Positions 37,661 to 46,702 of a stretch of DNA of 49,578 nucleotides are shown piece after piece. The position numbers were made by a program, and so were the translations under genes. The notes under the pieces are model-generated. The model saw nothing but the letters and a program-made list of their open reading frames with translations. It did no database searches and was not told the origin of the DNA. This DNA is from Myxococcales bacterium (lineage in GTDB: Bacteria; Myxococcota_A; UBA9042): the NCBI GenBank assembly GCA_009692465.1, contig SHZD01000015.1, positions 1 through 49,578 of the forward strand, read 5' to 3'. Positions within the stretch are counted from its first letter, which is position 1, and the number at the start of each line of letters is the position of its first letter.

Positions 37661-38720
37661 TTAGTGCGCCGAATAGGCGCGGATGCACCCGCAGGTACAG
37701 CCACGTTCCAACCACGGTGCCCACCAGCGTCAGGGCCAGCGCCATTGGCGTCGGCAAGTCGCGGCACGCCAACCAAGTCAGCCGTAACCACAGGACATGG
37801 CTCAGGTAGACCGCCAGCGACTGGCGGCCAATCAGCGCTAACCCAACACCCAACGCCATCGACCGCAGCTGGCGGGCCACTGGCGGCCCCCACAGCGCAA
37901 ATGTCAGCGCGCCGTAGACCATCGCTGGACTGCACCAAAAATCGTCAAAGCGCGGCGAGCTTTGCGGCCGCACCGCAATCCACAGGTGGACGGCCAGCGC
38001 TGGCACGGCCAGTTTTGGCAACCACGCTGGCGGCCGCCAACCCAGTGTAATCAATCGCCCTATCGTGGCGCCGACCGCAAAAAAACCAAACCAGTGCAAC
38101 GGCGTGCGCGCCTCCGTGTGCAGGAGAAACCCGGTGATGCCGCGCACCATCAGCCCGGACTGCACCGCGCTCTGCACGCTCGCCAACAGCGCCCAGTTTG
38201 CCAACAGCGCGCCTGTCCCCACGGCGATGGCGACGACCGCCCCGCCGCTACGCAGCAGCAAGCCCAGCAGCGGAGCCACCAACAGCAAGCCAAAATAGGC
38301 CGTCATGTAATAGAGTTGCTCGCTACCGTAGCCGAAAATCGCGCTCAGGATCCGGCCCGGCCACGGCAAGTCGCCGCCCAGCAAGGCCACTCCTTGAGCG
38401 TCCATGGGTGCCATAAAGGCATACCCAAAGGCCCAAGCCAAGTACGGCCAGCCCACCGCCCGCCAACGCCTGCCCAGCCACGCCGACCAATTATCAATCA
38501 GAACAGCGTCTTTTCCGACGCTCCAGCCCAGCACCGCCAGGAACAGCGGCACCCCAAACCGACTCAGGTGATCGGTGACCCGACCTGCCGCATACAAGGG
38601 ATCCTGCGGACCAATGCGCGCCACTAGGTGGATGACGACCACCCCGACCATCGCTAGGCCGCGCAGGATATCAATCTGCGGGTTGCGCAAGTGTGGTGAC
38701 GCGGTCGGTTGTGGGGACAA
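37647..38720 (-). CDS. Acyltransferase-3-like multi-TM protein
   Basis: NPQIDILRGLAMVGVVVIHL, SRFGVPLFLAVLGWSVGKD; last codons and stop lie in repeat copy C. Confidence 0.82.
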   Translation of the reverse strand: MSPQPTASPHLRNPQIDILRGLAMVGVVVIHLVARIGPQDPLYAAGRVTDHLSRFGVPLFLAVLGWSVGKDAVLIDNWSAWLGRRWRAVGWPYLAWAFGYAFMAPMDAQGVALLGGDLPWPGRILSAIFGYGSEQLYYMTAYFGLLLVAPLLGLLLRSGGAVVAIAVGTGALLANWALLASVQSAVQSGLMVRGITGFLLHTEARTPLHWFGFFAVGATIGRLITLGWRPPAWLPKLAVPALAVHLWIAVRPQSSPRFDDFWCSPAMVYGALTFALWGPPVARQLRSMALGVGLALIGRQSLAVYLSHVLWLRLTWLACRDLPTPMALALTLVGTVVGTWLYLRVHPRLFGALRMCP

Positions 38721-38729
38721 GGGCTGCAG

Positions 38730-39224
38730 CTACTTCTTGTTCGCAAGCCACGTTCGCGTGAAATCCGAGGCGCGATCGTAGCTCTTTTCGATGTCGGCGA
38801 TGATGAATCGTTCGACCGTGCCGCCGACAAACGGAATCTTGACGGTGACGTCGCCGTCGACGGTGCGCACCATTTGGCCGCCGATGGCCGAAAACGACAC
38901 CGTGCCGCGCGAGTCGACTTTATCGGTCATCACGCTGGAGACCGTCGACCACGTTGCCCGCCCGGAGCCAAATGTGTATTCAATGGTTTCAGTGTACTCG
39001 ATCTTGTTGGTGCCCAAGATCTTGGCCGCTGGGCCCGGAATTTCACGGTCGGGTGCCACTTTGACCACCCGGCGCAAGCGGCCATTGGTGGTGTCAATCG
39101 AAATCAGCGACCGCTGCAAGTTGACCGCCTTGCACAGCGCGACGTTAAACTCCTCGTCAAAGTACACTGCTTCATAATCAGCCAAAGTTAGGCCCAAAAA
39201 GCGGTGCTCACAGCGAAATTTCAT
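38730..39224 (-). CDS. DUF2505-like (SRPBCC/START-fold) protein
   Basis: MKFRCEHRFLGLTLADYEAVYFDEEFNVAL...DGDVTVKIPFVGGTVERFIIADIEKSY; ATG at 39224. Confidence 0.75.
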   Translation of the reverse strand: MKFRCEHRFLGLTLADYEAVYFDEEFNVALCKAVNLQRSLISIDTTNGRLRRVVKVAPDREIPGPAAKILGTNKIEYTETIEYTFGSGRATWSTVSSVMTDKVDSRGTVSFSAIGGQMVRTVDGDVTVKIPFVGGTVERFIIADIEKSYDRASDFTRTWLANKK

Positions 39225-39380
39225 GGGTTTTAGCGTCCGTGCGCCGTCGAAATGGCGTGGCGGCGAGTATAGCGTGGTGGACAAGACAGGCAAGGCTGCC
39301 AATGGTCAAAAACTTGACAGTAATCGGCCGCGCGCGACCCTTGGCCGTCGGTCGTGGTACCGGTGTGGACCGTGGATATG

Positions 39381-40310
39381 GCTTCTATCTCTCGAATGCC
39401 AACAGTTGCGCAGTCGTTGGGCGGCGCGCTGGGCCAAAAACTGTGGAATGCCGTCGGCGGTCTAGTGCAAGCGGCGCCGGCGGAGCCTCAGTTCAACGTC
39501 AGCAATACCTTGGCCAGTCGGGCCCAAGTCATCGCGGTGTCGGCCCAAAAAGGCGGCGTCGGCAAGACGACCACGGCGGTGCATCTGGCCGCAGGTCTGG
39601 CCCAACGCCACGGCTTGCAAGTGCTGCTCATCGATCTGGACGCCCAAGGTCATGTGGCGTCGAGCATGCGGGCGCATTTGCGCACCGGTTCGCAAAGCTA
39701 CGTTTCGCAAGCTCTTTTGGCCCAAGACCCCGACTTGGCAGCTGCGGCGGTGCCGACCACGCTCCATGGGCTGTCGATCACGCTGGCCGACAAACAATTA
39801 TCCAGTGCCGAAGCGCAGTTGGCGTCCAGGATGGGTCGCGACCTGATTGTCGCGCGCGCCTTGCGGACGGTGCGCGGTCGCTTTGATGCGATTGTGATCG
39901 ATTGCCCGCCCAATCTGGGGCTGCTGACGCTGAACGCCCTGTTCGCCGCCGATCAGGTGTTGGTGCCTTGCGATCTGTCGGTGTTGGCGCTCGAAGGCGT
40001 CGATGACTTGATGCGGACGTTGCAGACGCTGCAGTGGACGCTGGGCCGCAGCCCGCAGGTGCTGGGTTTGCTGCACACTCGGGTCGATCGGCGCAACCAC
40101 AAGCAAAACGCGGCGATGCGACGGGCCATCGGCCACAGTTATGCGGGGCTGTCACTGAATACCGAAATTGGAGTCAACACTGCGCTGCCTGGTGCGCAAT
40201 TGCAGGGCAAAGTGGTGTTCGCCGCCCAGCCTGATTCGAGTGGCGCCCGCGATTATGCCGAGCTGGCCGACGAAGTGCACCGCCGGCTGTTTGCCGCTTG
40301 CAAGCCGTAG
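39381..40310 (+). CDS. ParA/Soj/MinD-family ATPase (orphan)
   Basis: VSAQKGGVGKTTTAVHLAAGLA deviant Walker A, LLIDLDAQGH, VIDCPPNLGLLTLNAL; no ParB in window. Start among 39354/39381/39396. Confidence 0.9.
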   Translation, partial: ASISRMPTVAQSLGGALGQKLWNAVGGLVQAAPAEPQFNVSNTLASRAQVIAVSAQKGGVGKTTTAVHLAAGLAQRHGLQVLLIDLDAQGHVASSMRAHLRTGSQSYVSQALLAQDPDLAAAAVPTTLHGLSITLADKQLSSAEAQLASRMGRDLIVARALRTVRGRFDAIVIDCPPNLGLLTLNALFAADQVLVPCDLSVLALEGVDDLMRTLQTLQWTLGRSPQVLGLLHTRVDRRNHKQNAAMRRAIGHSYAGLSLNTEIGVNTALPGAQLQGKVVFAAQPDSSGARDYAELADEVHRRLFAACKP

Positions 40311-40373
40311 TCTCCAAGTGATCTATAAGCGTTTCGAATTGTTAGCGATCCGAGTCCGGCCAGCCCAGTTCGC

Positions 40374-41312
40374 TCAGCCCAGTTCGCTCAGCCACCGCGG
40401 GTCCACCCCGTTGCGCAACACCTGCAGCATTTCGGCTTCGGCACTGCCAGCGGGCGGCGTATGGTCGTAGGCCCAGTTCGCCGCGGCCGGCATCGACATC
40501 AGAATCGACTCGATGCGCCCGCCGGTCTTCAGCCCAAACAGCGTACCGCGGTCACATACCAAGTTAAACTCGACGTACCGGCCCCGCCGCAACAACTGCC
40601 ACTGCCGTTGCTCTGGCGTCCACGGCTGGTGCTGGTTGCGCTGGGCGATCGGCAGCCACGACGGCAAAAACGCCAAGCCGGCTTGCTGGACAAATCCTAA
40701 CATTTCAGTGGGGTTGTCCGTGTGGTGGTCGAAAAAAATCCCGCCCACCCCGCGCGACTCGCCGCGATGGGGCAAGTGGAAATAATGGTCGCACGCCGAT
40801 TCCAGCTGCGCAGGATCGACAAGGTGCCGATGGGCCTGACAAACCTGACGCCACGTGCGGCGAAAATGCACGATATCCGCTTGATTGACGTAATTGGGGG
40901 TCAAATCGGCGCCGCCGCCAAACCAGCCGACGCTACCTCGCTGTAACCGCCTAAAATTACAGTGAACAGTCGGAATGTGCGGATTGTGCGGATGCAACAC
41001 CACCGAAATGCCGGTGGCGCGAAAATGCAAGCCGTCGCCGGGCATCGACGCCGCAAACTGCTCGTGACCAAACACACCGTCGATTTGGGTGAAGGCGACC
41101 CCAGCGCGCTCGAGCACCCGACCGCCTTCGAGCACGCAGGTGCGCCCGCGACCGGCAATCTGCGGCAGGCCGCGCTCTGTGCCCGGGTCGTCGCGGCGCC
41201 ATTCGTCGCACCTAAAGGTGGTGTGACCTTCCAGATCCTCAAGAGCGGCGACAATTTGGGCCTGCAACTGCCCAAAAAACGCCGACGACTGCAGGAATAA
41301 TTCGTCATTCAT
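40374..41312 (-). CDS. hemF: Oxygen-dependent coproporphyrinogen III oxidase
   Basis: WFGGGADLTP, GESRGVGGIFFD, RRGRYVEFNLVCDRGTLFGLKTGGRIESILMSMP; ATG at 41312. Confidence 0.95.
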   Translation of the reverse strand: MNDELFLQSSAFFGQLQAQIVAALEDLEGHTTFRCDEWRRDDPGTERGLPQIAGRGRTCVLEGGRVLERAGVAFTQIDGVFGHEQFAASMPGDGLHFRATGISVVLHPHNPHIPTVHCNFRRLQRGSVGWFGGGADLTPNYVNQADIVHFRRTWRQVCQAHRHLVDPAQLESACDHYFHLPHRGESRGVGGIFFDHHTDNPTEMLGFVQQAGLAFLPSWLPIAQRNQHQPWTPEQRQWQLLRRGRYVEFNLVCDRGTLFGLKTGGRIESILMSMPAAANWAYDHTPPAGSAEAEMLQVLRNGVDPRWLSELG

Positions 41313-41341
41313 CGCAAGTTTCAGGCCAATGCAGACTTGTT

Positions 41342-43660
41342 CTAGTTGCCAACGGCCAAGCCAGCGCCACCGGCATAGCCGTAGCTGACGTCTTTGTCGT
41401 AGCCATAGACCACCAGTCCACCCTTTTTGGTCAGCTGCAAGCGATGGGCGCCGGCTGGCATCGCCAAGCGAGCGACTTGCCAGCCTGAGTTCATAATCGG
41501 GGTAAAACTCGCCGCAGTCACCGCTTTGCCGTCGAGCAGGGCCAGCGCATCGGTCGGCATGACCACGTTGACGAAGTTCAACTTGTATTTGTCGGGGACC
41601 AAGAAAATGTAATCGTCCAAGAACTGCGAGGTCGCCACCCCCAAAATCAGCGACGGGTCGCCGATCGGTGCACACAAGCTCGAAATGCCAGCTGGAACGC
41701 AGTTGCCCACAAATCCATACTTGCTCTTGCACTGGTCGCCGGTGGTGCAGGTGCCGCCTTCGGTGACCACGGTGGCGTACGATGACGCCATATATTGGGC
41801 CACCAACACCGGCTTGGTCGCGGTCAGGATAAAGTCTTTGTCCGTTTGAAATTCATGCCATTGCCCCTTGTTCAACACCGGAATCGCCGAGCCGATGTAG
41901 GGCTTGACGTTGATGGTGGTGCCGTCCTGCACGGCCAAGATGCGCCAGGCGTCCAGTTCTTTGCCGCGCGGCGACAAGCGAGTGCCGACATACGAAGTGC
42001 CCAAGGTGTTGATCGGAAACATTTGTTCTTCCAAATGGTCGGCGCAACACGCCGAAGTGCAGCCGGTGTCGGCGGCGCAGGTCTGCGGCACCAAGCCATT
42101 GGAAGAACTGGCGCAAATCTTGCCGCCCTTGGAGTATTGCACGCAGCTGCCGGTGTCGGGCGAGTTGGAAGCTTCCGAGCCGCCAAACACCGCGACGGGG
42201 CGATCCGCTTCGACCAGCGTGCCGCTGAGATCGCCATTGAGCGGATCGTCGCTTTCAATATTGAGCGCTTGGCCCTGTTGGAGCACAAAATTGGCGGGCA
42301 CTTTGGGTTGCATGACCGGCACCGACGGGCTGCCCAACGTCTTGCAGGTGGCCGTGACTTTGACCTTGGTGTCGCCGGGCTGGGTGGCAATGACATTGAG
42401 GTAACTGCGGTATTTATTGGCCAATTGCTTGCGGGTCAGGATGTAATAGTTTTCGCCCAACGCGGTGGTCGGCAACAGCAAGCTGGCGTCGTTGGAGAAA
42501 ACCCCAGCATTATCCAAGGGATTAAACTGGTAAGCCACAATCGGCTGGGTCGCTTTGATCCGGTAGACCATCTCATTGATGGTGCTGCCGTCTTGATTCT
42601 GATTGGCAACGCCCCACGATTTATCTGGCAAATTGATGACTTGCAAGCCTTTGCCCGGAACCGTGAAGTCCTTTTTCTTGAACTTGGGCGTCGCTTCTTT
42701 GCCCAGGGACACGCTTACGGTGGCTGGATTGTCCGAGGTGTTGGAGACCACCACCGCAAACTGCTTGTTTTGGGCGTCGTAGCTGCCTTCAATGGCATTG
42801 TCGAGGTCAACCGCCCAAAAATCGCAGCCCACGTAAGTATTGGATTTGACGTCGCCTGCACAGGCATTGACACACAAGCCACCCAAGCACGTCAGGCCCT
42901 TTTTGCTGCAATCTTCCTCGACATCCATAGCGTTGCCGTCATTGCTGCACGCCATGGCGACGTCGCCGTTGCATTGCTTGGTGCCGGGCACGCACACCAA
43001 GCACTTCTTGTTTTGGCAGACGGCCTCGCCCGCGCAAGCCTCGATAATCGTGGACGAATCGCCGGTCGCGTCGCATTTGCGCAAATTCTTGGAGGGCAGA
43101 CCGGTTTGCCCAGGTTCGCAAAACGTGCTGCCCGGCTCGCAGGACTTGCACGAACCGCCTACACAGGTGGGCTTTTCATCCGGGCATTTTTCGGTGGTGG
43201 TCGACTTGCCATCGGCATTGCAGGTGACCAGAAACAAGCCATCGCACGACGTTTCGGTTGGCTTGCAGGCAAACACGATGCACTTGTTCTTTTCGCAGTG
43301 GCCGGTGTCGACGCAGTGGCTGTCGAACAGGCACTGGACGCATTGTTTGAGCGAAATGGCGCAGAACGGGGCATTGGCCTCATTCTTGCACGCCGCAGTG
43401 GTGGTACACGCTGGACCTTCGTAGGTGTCCGGTTGCTCGGTGGCGCTATCGGCGTCTGGCCCCACTTGTTCATCGCCGGCCGTCGTTGTGGTGTCCGCTG
43501 CGTCTTTCTTGCTGACGATGTCGAGGCCCGGATCGTCGGTGTCCGTTACGCCGGTGCCGGCGGCCGGTGGACTGCTCGATCCCCCTTGGATGCAGCCCGC
43601 CAGCACTGTTGCTGCCAACAGCAGCGCCGCCATCTGTAGCCAAGGAACTGCTGCTCGCAT
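41342..43660 (-). CDS. Cys-rich lipoprotein with IgGFc-binding-protein-like domain
   Basis: MRAAVPWLQMAALLLAATVLAGC lipobox; NTYVGCDFWAVDLDNA..., AYQFNPLDNAGVFSNDASLLLPTTALGENYYIL, PVAVFGGSEASNSPD. Confidence 0.85.
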   Translation of the reverse strand: MRAAVPWLQMAALLLAATVLAGCIQGGSSSPPAAGTGVTDTDDPGLDIVSKKDAADTTTTAGDEQVGPDADSATEQPDTYEGPACTTTAACKNEANAPFCAISLKQCVQCLFDSHCVDTGHCEKNKCIVFACKPTETSCDGLFLVTCNADGKSTTTEKCPDEKPTCVGGSCKSCEPGSTFCEPGQTGLPSKNLRKCDATGDSSTIIEACAGEAVCQNKKCLVCVPGTKQCNGDVAMACSNDGNAMDVEEDCSKKGLTCLGGLCVNACAGDVKSNTYVGCDFWAVDLDNAIEGSYDAQNKQFAVVVSNTSDNPATVSVSLGKEATPKFKKKDFTVPGKGLQVINLPDKSWGVANQNQDGSTINEMVYRIKATQPIVAYQFNPLDNAGVFSNDASLLLPTTALGENYYILTRKQLANKYRSYLNVIATQPGDTKVKVTATCKTLGSPSVPVMQPKVPANFVLQQGQALNIESDDPLNGDLSGTLVEADRPVAVFGGSEASNSPDTGSCVQYSKGGKICASSSNGLVPQTCAADTGCTSACCADHLEEQMFPINTLGTSYVGTRLSPRGKELDAWRILAVQDGTTINVKPYIGSAIPVLNKGQWHEFQTDKDFILTATKPVLVAQYMASSYATVVTEGGTCTTGDQCKSKYGFVGNCVPAGISSLCAPIGDPSLILGVATSQFLDDYIFLVPDKYKLNFVNVVMPTDALALLDGKAVTAASFTPIMNSGWQVARLAMPAGAHRLQLTKKGGLVVYGYDKDVSYGYAGGAGLAVGN

Positions 43661-43675
43661 CGCGACCTCCGCTTA

Positions 43676-43810
43676 GGAACTATCCTGAAATAACTCGATC
43701 GATCTGGGCAACACAGGAGCGGCAAGTCGGCCTTTGCGGACGCGAGCTTAGCGACCAACAAAGCAAGCAAATGGAACCAGTCCCAGAATGACTTACTGTG
43801 GGACAGTTCC
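43676..43810 (-). repeat. Structured repeat family 1, copy D (MITE-like)
   Basis: TTA-GGAACTATCC...GGACAGTTCC-TTA; core on minus strand. Confidence 0.9.
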
Positions 43811-43974
43811 TTACCGCGTATCCATCAGTGCGTACTCAGTGCTGCGTACCCAAAAAAACTGCAGCCACGCCCTACACGGCTCTGGCGGCCGAATCGCACA
43901 CCGTAGCAGAAGTTAGCAGGTGAGGCCACGGTGTTCAGCACCCACAGCTTAGCGGCTCAGATCACTCACTGAGC

Positions 43975-44126
43975 CCCAAATTCACCACCGAAATTCCCCG
44001 CGGCCCCCGATTTGGGATGCAGATCAAGGAGCAAGGAGCTTTTCTGTCAGGGGCGTACTCTCGTCCGTCCCTGACAGAAAAGTGACGCAGTGACGCCCAG
44101 ATGCACCCAAAGCGGGGGATCGCGGG
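43975..44126 (+). repeat. Structured repeat family 2, copy 4
   Basis: CCCAAATTCACCACC..CCCCGCGGCCCCCGATTTGGGATGC; CTTTTCTGTCAGGG/CCCTGACAGAAAAG stem; GATGCACCCAAAGCGGGGGATCGCGGG. Confidence 0.87.
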
Positions 44127-44256
44127 AGCAGCCAGACCTTGACAGTCATCCCCTGCCGAACCTAGCCTGATTTGCTCGTCGTCAACGGCTGGCCTTTGGT
44201 TCAATCGGGCCACTGTGGGCCATCCAGCCTCACCCAATCGCCAGGACCCGCGCGCC

Positions 44257-45195
44257 ATGACTGCAACTCAAACTGGCGCCCAATCCGCCGCCTCGCCTGC
44301 CACCGCCCAGGTCAGCTACGCCCAAATTGTCGACGCCGATGACCCGCGCATCCTCGGCATGCACGCGCTGATGAGCCGGACCTTTGACCCCGCCGAGCTC
44401 GATACGCTGGAGGTCACCCGTGCGGAATTGCGCGACCATCCCGGTCGGCACTTGGTGTTTGTCGCCTACGATGCCCACAGCGGCGACGTGGTTGGCTATG
44501 CGACCGGAGCGCTAGTCTCTCTGCGCGACAGCGGCCAACAGCAGGTGGAGAATCAAGTTTTTGTGTGTGGCTGCTATCTCGACCGCGATCCGCGCTACCG
44601 GGGTCACGCCATCGGCGAGCGCCTGTTCGAACTGCGCCAGCACGCCGCACGGCTGGACGCGGAGCGCATGGGCCTACGCCTAGTGGGCTATTTGGCGGAA
44701 TGCTCCGACAAAGAAGGGTTTTTCAATCGCATGTCGGCAAAACGCCTGTATGTGAAGTCTGAAACTGAGCACTATGTCGAGCTGCCCTACCACCAGCCGC
44801 CGACCCATTGGGACGCTCTGGGCCACGCGGTTGGACCGGTTGCAGGTGAGGCCAGTGCCCCAAGTGGCGCGCCCGAACACTTGATGTTCGCCCCACCGGC
44901 TGGCCAGCCCCTGCCGAAAACCGTCGCTGTCACTGTCCTGCTACAGATGGTGCGCGGCTTGTTCTGGTACAACTCGCGCGAAAACCACTTTCTGACCAAC
45001 GGCACTTCAGACGCGCTGAAGCGCTTGCATGGCACGGTCGACGCCTTTGAGCAGGCGCTGGAGACCCTGTGTGCGCAGGCTGCCGACGGTCAGCTGATCT
45101 TGTTGTCCAAACTGGAGCGCGAACAGCTAGCTGCGCAAGGTGCCACTTTTGCGGAGCACCACCGGCGGCCCAAAGTCGGCAGCGGAACAGGTTAA
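44257..45195 (+). CDS. GNAT-like acyltransferase with long C-terminal extension
   Basis: MTATQTGAQSAAS; VFVCGCYLDRDPRYRGHAIGERLFELRQHA typical acetyl-CoA-binding region. Confidence 0.7.
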   Translation: MTATQTGAQSAASPATAQVSYAQIVDADDPRILGMHALMSRTFDPAELDTLEVTRAELRDHPGRHLVFVAYDAHSGDVVGYATGALVSLRDSGQQQVENQVFVCGCYLDRDPRYRGHAIGERLFELRQHAARLDAERMGLRLVGYLAECSDKEGFFNRMSAKRLYVKSETEHYVELPYHQPPTHWDALGHAVGPVAGEASAPSGAPEHLMFAPPAGQPLPKTVAVTVLLQMVRGLFWYNSRENHFLTNGTSDALKRLHGTVDAFEQALETLCAQAADGQLILLSKLEREQLAAQGATFAEHHRRPKVGSGTG

Positions 45196-45231
45196 GCGCG
45201 AGCCGATCGGGCGGGTGGGGTCGACAGCGGA

Positions 45232-46368
45232 CTAGCGGCCGAACAGCACTGGCACCAACAACGCAATGATCGCGGCCAAATACAGGCCAGTGCCCAGAAC
45301 CATGCCGCGGCGATTCAGTTTTTCTGCGCCTTCCGTGTTGCCGTTATCGACCAAGCGAGTGCCGCGCACGACTAAGGTAAATCCAAATATCACAAATAAA
45401 TACGTGGCGATGTAGACCTTGTCGATCAGGACCAAGTAGGCGACTTCGGGCAAGTTATCGTTCATGGTCATTTGCAGCGCCACCACAGTCAGCAGCGAAG
45501 TCACACCCAGCTCCACCCGTGAATCGACGTATTGCGCGCCAAACAAGAACATCATCGAGGCCACCAACACCACGCACAGCACCGGCAACAGCATCTTGAT
45601 CGCCTGTGGCACCATCGGCCGCTCAATCTTGAGCTCGATGCGCCCGCGCGAAAACGCGTCGTGGCCGGCCACCCGCACGTCGCCAAAGTTGGTTTCGTAC
45701 TTTTGGGTATTGACCGTAAAGCTGCCTTTGCCAATTTCAAAACCCGGCAACCGCAGCGCGGGGTTGATTTTGATCGGAACCTTATCGGGGACATAGCGCA
45801 ACGCGGTCGCTGCCAAATTGGAGTCCTCAAACTCGATAAACAGCGTTTGGCGGTCGAACGGGTAGTTGTACAGCGGCAGCTTGCACGAAAAGCGGCCCTG
45901 AACGTGAATGACGTTGTACAGCTCGCCCGTCGGCATTTTTTCGGCCTTTTCATAGTCGTTGGTGCGGGTGTGGCCCCACAGCTCGGACGGGTTGTTGAAC
46001 TCGAGCGTCGCCAGTGGATCGATTTCGGCGTCTTTCCAGCGAAACCACAGGTACAGGTCGGCGGCAAAGGTGTGGGTCTTCAGATCGAGGCTTTGGATAT
46101 CATTGAGGTAGGCCCCGACGATCACCTCTTCGGGCACCCCTGATTCGGCCTTTTCGGCTGGCTCCCCTGTACCAGGCTGAGCCGAGGCCGGCGCGGCGCC
46201 TTCTTCGGTCGCTGCGGCTGGCGACGCGGCTTCTGCTGCTGCGGTAGGCGTCGCCTCTTGGCCGCCTTGAACTTGAGCCTGCGCGGCGAAGGCAAAAAGT
46301 GGAATTCCTAGCATAATAACGTATTTGCGCATACCACGCAGGCGTGCCAGCTTGGATGTGTAGGTCAT
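45232..46368 (-). CDS. Prokaryotic pentameric ligand-gated ion channel (Cys-loop receptor superfamily, GLIC/ELIC-like)
   Basis: Signal peptide; VIVGAYLNDIQSLDLKTHTFAADLYLWFRW; CKLPLYNYPFDRQTLFIEFED; SRVELGVTSLLTVVALQMTMNDNLPEVAYLVLIDKVY M2-M3; four TMs. ATG at 46368 with upstream AGGAG. Confidence 0.9.
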   Translation of the reverse strand: MTYTSKLARLRGMRKYVIMLGIPLFAFAAQAQVQGGQEATPTAAAEAASPAAATEEGAAPASAQPGTGEPAEKAESGVPEEVIVGAYLNDIQSLDLKTHTFAADLYLWFRWKDAEIDPLATLEFNNPSELWGHTRTNDYEKAEKMPTGELYNVIHVQGRFSCKLPLYNYPFDRQTLFIEFEDSNLAATALRYVPDKVPIKINPALRLPGFEIGKGSFTVNTQKYETNFGDVRVAGHDAFSRGRIELKIERPMVPQAIKMLLPVLCVVLVASMMFLFGAQYVDSRVELGVTSLLTVVALQMTMNDNLPEVAYLVLIDKVYIATYLFVIFGFTLVVRGTRLVDNGNTEGAEKLNRRGMVLGTGLYLAAIIALLVPVLFGR

Positions 46369-46380
46369 TTGCTGCTCCTT

Positions 46381-46566
46381 GGGACCGGTGACAAAAAAAG
46401 TCGTTCTGTCATGGGTCCGTTTGCTGGTTAAGTCGGTCGCAAGTTCGCGTCTTTGCAAGACGACTCTGTACTCTGATGCTGTGCTCCGGTGCTGTGCTCC
46501 GGTGCTGTGCTCCGGTTCTGTGCTCCGGTTGAATACCAGCGATCGAATTGTTTGGTCGCAAATCCT
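46381..46566 (+). repeat. Structured repeat family 1, variant copy V with embedded minisatellite
   Basis: GGGACCGGTGACAAAAAAAGTCGTTCTGTCATGGGTCC, GTTTGCTGGTTAAGTCGGTCGCAAGTTCGCGTCTTTGCAAGACGACTC, GATCGAATTGTTTGGTC. Confidence 0.65.
46477..46528. repeat. 13-bp tandem repeat (tgctgtgctccgg) x4
   Basis: Three perfect units and one with a single mismatch (ttctgtgctccgg), inside repeat variant V. Confidence 0.93.
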
Positions 46567-46568
46567 TA

Positions 46569-46702
46569 GGAACTGTCCTCCACTAACTCGATCGATCTGG
46601 GCAACACAGGAGCGGCGAGTCGGCCTTTGCGGACGCGAGCTTAGCGACCAACAAAGCAAGCAAACGGAACCAGTCCCGCAATGACTTATTCTGGGACAGT
46701 TG
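46569..46702 (-). repeat. Structured repeat family 1, copy E (MITE-like)
   Basis: TTA-GGAACTGTCC...GGACAGTTGT-TTA; core on minus strand, adjacent to variant V. Confidence 0.9.

Noticed and set aside
41795-43639. 614-aa plus-strand ORF opposite the IgGFc-like lipoprotein
   Set aside because: Antisense shadow ORF caused by high-GC codon bias; no recognisable domain, while the minus strand has lipobox and family motifs.
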